Assembly (NCBI GenBank): GCA_023399635.1
Contig: JAEWOP010000269.1
Location: forward strand, 1-10,146
Origin: Pseudomonadota bacterium
GTDB lineage: Bacteria > Pseudomonadota > Alphaproteobacteria > Rhizobiales > Rhizobiaceae
DNA: 10,146 bases
Direction: 5' to 3'
Shown: in pieces, positions 6,832 through 10,146 of the stretch
Position numbering within the stretch: the first letter of the stretch is position 1
Layout: every line of letters starts with the position of its first letter
Notes under the pieces: model-generated
What the model was told of the DNA's origin: nothing
Seen by the model: the letters and a program-made list of their open reading frames with translations, nothing else
The model's database searches: none
Made by a program: the position numbers and the translations under genes

Positions 6832-7461
6832 ATGGCCAAGACCAAAAAGAATGATCCCCCGGCGCTGATCCAGACTTGGACCTTACCCTCCGCAGCGACC
6901 TTCGGATCCGTTACCCGTGCCAAGGGCATCCTGCTGGAGATCCGCGCCGGCCTGCCGGTGCCGTTCCGCAAATCGCTCGATTACACCGTTGCGAAGCTGA
7001 CGCTGTCGATGCCGGAAGGATGGGAAGAGGAATTCCGTCATGTCTCGGCCATCGTCTCCCGCGCGCTCGGCGGCATCGGAGAGCTCCCGGTCATTCCCCG
7101 CGAGATCCAGGACATCCTGTCGATCTCCACCACCGAGCGCCACCGCTGGCTAAACGACGGGCGGCTTCGCAGCGCCGGCACGCGCACCGTGAAGCTCCGC
7201 GGTCGCGCCCGCCAGATCACCTTCCACGTCTTCGACCCGAAGCTGGTCAAGGACCTGCTCGACCATGGCACGGTGGACGAATGGCGCGAACACGACAAGG
7301 AAGCGGCGGCGGAAAACCGGCGACGCGCTACCTACAAGGCCAAGCTCACCCGTTCGCTGAAAAAAGGCAAGGACAAGGCCGGCACCGCGGGCAACATCAA
7401 GGACGACGCTCCGCCGCTCGACGGCTGGGACGATTTCGACCTCGACGGCCTCCTCCGCTGA
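6832..7461 (+). CDS. Conserved hypothetical with a possible helix-turn-helix
   Basis: 209 residues. No family is firmly recognised. Residues 88-112 ('IPREIQDILSISTTERHRWL' and on) look like the helix-turn-helix of the excisionase/MerR-like kind: a first helix, a serine-rich turn, a recognition helix with RHRWL, then 'NDGRL'. Residues 113-140 ('TRTVKLRGR', 'ITFHVFDPKLVKDLL') resemble a wing and closing helix. The C-terminal part has a basic, Lys/Arg-rich helix (about 155-182) and ends in an acidic tail rich in Asp (191-206). The ATG at 6832 has no clear ribosome site. No other in-frame start lies close upstream, so this mRNA may be leaderless or the start may be internal. DNA binding is inference. 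The gene faces away from the small membrane protein gene across a 115-bp gap and is followed by a small gene on the same strand. Confidence 0.7.
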   Translation: MAKTKKNDPPALIQTWTLPSAATFGSVTRAKGILLEIRAGLPVPFRKSLDYTVAKLTLSMPEGWEEEFRHVSAIVSRALGGIGELPVIPREIQDILSISTTERHRWLNDGRLRSAGTRTVKLRGRARQITFHVFDPKLVKDLLDHGTVDEWREHDKEAAAENRRRATYKAKLTRSLKKGKDKAGTAGNIKDDAPPLDGWDDFDLDGLLR

Positions 7462-7522
7462 TCGTCCGTTCCGGTATGGCAAAGCTGAAAATCATGCTAA
7501 GCGCCCGCCACACGACACCAAC

Positions 7523-7527
7523 AGGAG
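7523..7527 (+). promoter_or_regulatory. Ribosome binding site for the 77-residue protein
   Basis: AGGAG ends 7 bases before the GTG at 7535. The clear site supports use of a GTG start. Confidence 0.7.
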
Positions 7528-7534
7528 TATCACG

Positions 7535-7768
7535 GTGAGCGAATTGACCGTGGCCGAGGCCACCGACCGAATCTACCAGTCGCTGGCGGCCGACAATGCC
7601 GATCTCGACACCCATATCGCCAGCCTCAAGGCAGCCCTTGCCCGCGAAGGCCAGAAGGAAGCCGTGTTTGATCCGGCCAGGCTCGCCCAGAACAACCGCT
7701 CCGGCCGCAAGCTGATGCAGGCCTATTTCCGCCAGCGCGGCGTGACGGTGACGTTCGCCTCCGCCTGA
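7535..7768 (+). CDS. Conserved hypothetical small protein (77 aa)
   Basis: 77 residues from a GTG start with a good ribosome site. It is soluble and mostly helical by appearance. 'VAEATDRIYQSLAADNADLDTHIASLKAAL' forms an amphipathic, coiled-coil-like helix. After it come a loop ('REGQKEAVFDPARLAQNNRSGRK') and a last helix/strand ('LMQAYFRQRGVTVTF'). The repeated basic and aromatic residues near the end may contact a partner or nucleic acid, but no domain is recognised. It begins 73 bp after the gene ending at 7461 on the same strand and may be in its operon. A perfect hairpin follows it at 7786. Confidence 0.7.
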   Translation: MSELTVAEATDRIYQSLAADNADLDTHIASLKAALAREGQKEAVFDPARLAQNNRSGRKLMQAYFRQRGVTVTFASA

Positions 7769-7785
7769 TGCCGGCATGCAGATAC

Positions 7786-7806
7786 GGTCAGGCGCTCCGC
7801 CTGACC
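7786..7806. terminator. Perfect 9-bp hairpin between convergent genes
   Basis: GGTCAGGCG (7786-7794) and CGCCTGACC (7798-7806) form a perfect stem with a 3-base loop. The hairpin is 17 bp past the stop at 7768 and 15 bp from the end of the minus-strand gene at 7821. Its position and perfect symmetry suggest a terminator for both strands. The following T content (GCTTATT) is modest. Confidence 0.6.
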
Positions 7807-7820
7807 GCTTATTCCCCCTG

Positions 7821-9122
7821 TCACGCCCCGGTGACACGCCAGATGACGTCGCCAACGTCATCTGCCATCAGCACCGCGCCATCTGCTGCCAGCGCCACGC
7901 CGACCGGCCGCCCGTAGGAATGCTTCTCGTCCGGCGACAGGAAGCCCGTGAGGATCTCGCGCGGCATGCCGACCGGCTTGCCGTTCTCGAAGGCGACGAA
8001 GGCGAGCTTGTAGCCGGAAAGCTTGGAGCGGTTCCACGAGCCATGCTGGCCGATCGCCATGCCGGCCGGGAAGCCCGGCAGCGTTCCCTCCGGCAGCCAG
8101 CAGAGCCCGAGCGAGGCCGTATGGCCGCCGAGCGCATAATCCGGCTGCAGCGCCGACGCGACCTTGGCGACATCCTGCGGCACCCGGTCGTCCACCACCC
8201 TGTCCCAGTAGCAGAAGGGCCAGCCGTAGAAGCCGCCGTCGACCACCGAGGTCAGGTAGTCCGGCGGCGTCTCGTCGCCCAGCCCGTCCCGCTCGTTGAC
8301 CACCGTCCAGAGCATCTCCCGCTCCGGCTCCCAGGCCATGCCGACCGGATTGCGCAGGCCGCCGGCAAAGACGCGCGATTGCCCGGAGGCGATGTCGTAT
8401 TCGTGGATGCAGGCGCGGTTTTCCTCCACCGCCATGCCGTGCTCGGCGATGTTGCTGAGCGACCCCACCGCCACATAGAGCTTGGTGCCGTCCTTGCTGG
8501 CGATCAGGTTGCGCGTCCAGTGGCCGCCCGGAACGAGGTCCATCAGCTTGCGGCCCGGCTGGGTGATCTTCGTCGCGCCCGGCTCGTAACGATAGGCGAG
8601 CAGCGCGTCGCTTGCCCCGACATAGAGTGTGTCACCGACCAGTGCGATGCCGAAGGGCTGGCGCACGTTTTCCAGATAGGCGTGGTTTTCCTCTGCCACG
8701 CCGTCGCCGTCGGCGTCGCGCAGCAGCGTCACCCGGTTGGGACTGTCGCCGGCTGCACGCGCCCGCTTCATCGTCGCCGTCATGGCGTGGTCGAACAGGC
8801 TGCCCGGCTTGTCCGGCTCGCTCATCGATTCGGCCACCAGCACGTCGCCGTTCGGCAGCACATGCATGTTGCGCGGATGCACGAGCCCGCGCGCAAAGGC
8901 ATTGACCTTCAGCCCCGGCGCGGCAGTCGGCTTGTGGTCGCCCTCCCAGCCCTTCGCGGTCGGCATTTTCAGGGTCGGCAGCTTGCCTTGCGGCTTGGCC
9001 TCCGGAATGGCCGGCGCGGTGCCATAGACCGGCGCGCGCGCGCCATCGCGGGAATGACGGACGGCAACGGTGACATCGCCCACAAGGGCAACAAGACGGG
9101 CTAACAGGGAAGGCTCGGCCAT
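7821..9122 (-). CDS. PQQ-dependent sugar dehydrogenase, sorbosone dehydrogenase type
   Basis: 433 residues from ATG 9122 (GAGG at 9129-9132, 6 bases upstream). The six-bladed beta-propeller family oxidises sugars or aldoses using PQQ in the periplasm and passes electrons to the respiratory chain. Family marks in order (numbered from M1): 'HPRNMHVLPNGDVLVAES' (about 82-99), the calcium-like 'DADGDGVAEE' (136-145), 'GHWTRN' (200-205) whose His is a candidate catalytic base by analogy with soluble glucose dehydrogenase, 'GGLRNPVGMAW' (254-264), 'GGFYGWPFCYW' (296-306), 'GGHTASLGL' (332-340), 'GQHGSWNRS' (358-366) and 'GRPVGVALAADG' (404-415). Substrate is unknown. The first 30 residues are only weakly hydrophobic, with Arg and Asp inside the run, and do not form a clear signal peptide. 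A TTG at 9134 would add four residues but does not help. The gene is convergent with the 77-residue gene. Confidence 0.88.
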   Translation of the reverse strand: MAEPSLLARLVALVGDVTVAVRHSRDGARAPVYGTAPAIPEAKPQGKLPTLKMPTAKGWEGDHKPTAAPGLKVNAFARGLVHPRNMHVLPNGDVLVAESMSEPDKPGSLFDHAMTATMKRARAAGDSPNRVTLLRDADGDGVAEENHAYLENVRQPFGIALVGDTLYVGASDALLAYRYEPGATKITQPGRKLMDLVPGGHWTRNLIASKDGTKLYVAVGSLSNIAEHGMAVEENRACIHEYDIASGQSRVFAGGLRNPVGMAWEPEREMLWTVVNERDGLGDETPPDYLTSVVDGGFYGWPFCYWDRVVDDRVPQDVAKVASALQPDYALGGHTASLGLCWLPEGTLPGFPAGMAIGQHGSWNRSKLSGYKLAFVAFENGKPVGMPREILTGFLSPDEKHSYGRPVGVALAADGAVLMADDVGDVIWRVTGA

Positions 9123-9270
9123 GAAACGCCTCAAACAAGCAAGAGAACAGGAGAGACCGGGAAGCTAGAGCCTTTGCCCTACCTGCGCCAGAGGCGGACC
9201 GGGATATTTCACAGGCTTGCCGCGTTGACCGGACGCGCCGGCAAGGCGACACTCCGCCATCATCTTTCCA

Positions 9271-9278
9271 AGGGAGGT
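9271..9278 (+). promoter_or_regulatory. Strong ribosome binding site for the 105-residue protein
   Basis: AGGGAGGT lies 4 bases before ATG 9283. It is the strongest ribosome site in the window and sets this start. Confidence 0.8.
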
Positions 9279-9282
9279 AATC

Positions 9283-9600
9283 ATGGAAGAACCGGTCCGC
9301 TGGCGTCCTATGCGAACGGCACCGAAGGACGGCAGCCGCATCCTCGTCACCATCCGCCCCTCCGAACAGGGCGCGGGCGCCGTCGACCTCGTTTTCTGGG
9401 CGAGCGCCGACGCCCATGGGGGTGACGCCTGGCGCTCCTCCGACTCCGCGCCCGGCCGGGTCATCGAATATGCCGAACCGGAGCTGAAATGCTGGATGCC
9501 CCTGCCCGCCGTCGAACCTTCCGCCGCTGACGAACCGCCTTCCCGCCCCGCGGCCTGGACGGGCGAGGACGAGGCGGAACTGGATGGCTCGGGCATCTGA
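9283..9600 (+). CDS. Conserved hypothetical protein, 'TAPKDG' type (105 aa)
   Basis: 105 residues. It opens with 'RWRPMRTAPKDGSRILVTIR' (6-25), a signature I associate with a common family of short alphaproteobacterial proteins related to phage DUF551-like domains. Later it has 'VDLVFWAS' and ends the core with 'LKCWMPLP' (about 69-76), giving the expected beta-strand pattern of W-P-x-x-T-A-P-K-D-G ... W-M-P-L-P. The last 30 residues are a low-complexity, acidic Pro/Ala/Glu tail. No function is known to me. The start is backed by a strong ribosome site. The gene is divergent from the PQQ dehydrogenase (160 bp apart) and convergent with the ATPase. Its stop codon lies inside a hairpin. Confidence 0.78.
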   Translation: MEEPVRWRPMRTAPKDGSRILVTIRPSEQGAGAVDLVFWASADAHGGDAWRSSDSAPGRVIEYAEPELKCWMPLPAVEPSAADEPPSRPAAWTGEDEAELDGSGI

Positions 9601-9607
9601 GCCATCC
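9582..9607. terminator. Perfect hairpin overlapping the stop codon
   Basis: GGATGGCTC (9582-9590) and GAGCCATCC (9599-9607) pair perfectly around an 8-base loop. The TGA stop (9598-9600) lies at the loop/arm junction. It sits between convergent genes and probably limits transcription, although there is no U-tract. Confidence 0.5.
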
Positions 9608-9627
9608 GCCGATGCCTCGCCCGGCCC

Positions 9628-10146
9628 TCAGACCTCGTCGCGCAACGCCCGGGTGATGAAATCCTCCGGGTCGCTGGCGAAATCCTGGTAGAGCCGGAAG
9701 TGCCGTGTCTGGCGAAGCTCCGTTTCCGCTAGCCCGCCGCGGGTGATCTCCAGAAGCCGGGCGCCGGGCACCGCCATCAGGATGGGCGAATGGGTCGCCA
9801 TGATGATCTGGGCGCTGGCCGTCTCCTGGATCTGGTGGAGAAGGCGCAAGAGTTCCAGCTGGCGTTTCGGCGAAAGCGCGCTTTCCGGCTCGTCGAGGAA
9901 ATAGATGCCCTGCCGGCTCATGCGCTCCTCGAAGAAGCGCACGAAGCCCTCGCCATGGCTCCAGGAGAGAAAATCCGGCGGAGCCGCATGGGCGTCGCGG
10001 GCGGCCTCGTCGAGGAAGCGGGCGACCGAGAAGAAGGATTCGGCGCGGAAGAACCAGCCCGCGGTCACCTTCGGCAGCCAGGCCGCCCTGAGCGCAGAGG
10101 CCAGCAGCGCGCCGCTCCGGTCCACCGCGCGGGAGTGGTCCAGAGG
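9628..10146 (-). CDS. ATPase of COG3910/AAA-21 type (C-terminal part, cut by window edge)
   Basis: The frame is open to the window edge, where it reads P-L-D-H-S-R-A-V-D-R-S-G, so the start and the Walker A motif lie outside. About 172 residues are visible. The order fits the COG3910 predicted ATPases: 'RAESFFSVARFLDE', then 'SHGEGF' (an ABC-signature-like element), Walker B 'GIYFLDEPESALSP', and the H-loop 'ATHSPILMAVPGARLLEI', ending 'FASDPEDFITRAL'. These are soluble ABC-type ATPases without transport domains. Their role is not settled, and no nuclease or toxin partner is visible here. The GTG at 10123-10125 is an internal valine, not a start. It is convergent with the gene ending at 9600, with 27 bp between the stops. 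Confidence 0.85.
   Translation of the reverse strand, partial: PLDHSRAVDRSGALLASALRAAWLPKVTAGWFFRAESFFSVARFLDEAARDAHAAPPDFLSWSHGEGFVRFFEERMSRQGIYFLDEPESALSPKRQLELLRLLHQIQETASAQIIMATHSPILMAVPGARLLEITRGGLAETELRQTRHFRLYQDFASDPEDFITRALRDEV

Noticed and set aside
7776..9104. Long open frame (442 codons) antisense to the PQQ dehydrogenase
   Set aside because: Its product is Arg/His/Ala-rich without recognisable motifs. The minus strand has a clear family match and a ribosome site.
9225..9253. TTGACC and GACACT with 17-bp spacing before the 105-residue gene
   Set aside because: The second element is a poor match to a -10 box. Correct spacing alone is not enough to claim a promoter.
10123..10125. 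GTG as the start of the ATPase
   Set aside because: The frame continues in the same family pattern to the window edge, and the Walker A region must lie upstream, so this is an internal valine.
9628..10146. The ATPase as part of a phage-defence system
   Set aside because: COG3910-type ATPases occur alone. No nuclease, toxin or other effector gene is visible beside it, although the far side lies outside the window.

Overview
The window is GC-rich chromosomal DNA that most resembles an alphaproteobacterium, probably a member of the Rhizobiaceae. This is judged from codon use, from the hypothetical protein types, and from the mix of c-di-GMP enzymes, a PQQ-type dehydrogenase and small conserved proteins. 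No species can be named. I see no rRNA or tRNA gene, CRISPR array, insertion sequence or clear sign of recent transfer. All genes share similar high-GC codon use.

Layout: (1) 1-207, the 3' end of a YciA-type acyl-CoA thioesterase. (2) 304-2295, a six-helix membrane protein with GGDEF and EAL domains. (3) 2431-2520, a possible 29-residue single-helix membrane peptide. (4) 2533-3936 (minus), an NAD(P)-dependent aldehyde dehydrogenase of the class-3/coniferyl-aldehyde type. (5) 4137-6311, a CHASE4-GGDEF-EAL receptor, divergent from the dehydrogenase. (6) 6330-6716 (minus), a small protein with a disordered N-terminus and a C-terminal anchor. (7) 6832-7461, a putative helix-turn-helix protein, divergent from (6). 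(8) 7535-7768, a 77-residue conserved hypothetical. (9) 7821-9122 (minus), a sorbosone/glucose dehydrogenase-type PQQ beta-propeller. (10) 9283-9600, a 105-residue protein of the 'TAPKDG' type. (11) 9628-10146 (minus), the C-terminal part of a COG3910-type ATPase running off the window.

The main theme is cyclic-di-GMP signalling. Two bifunctional-looking enzymes lie on either side of an aldehyde dehydrogenase. Both keep their GGDEF and EAL catalytic residues, and both have lost the RxxD product-inhibition site. One carries a recognisable extracytoplasmic CHASE4 sensor and the other a multi-helix membrane sensor. The rest of the window is ordinary accessory metabolism plus several poorly known small proteins. 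Convergent gene pairs are separated by compact hairpins, several of which overlap the stop codon. Nothing here is a clearly new system. The best leads are the small membrane peptide at 2431, the tail-anchored protein divergent from a DNA-binding-like protein (6330-7461), and the shared loss of the inhibition site in the two c-di-GMP enzymes.
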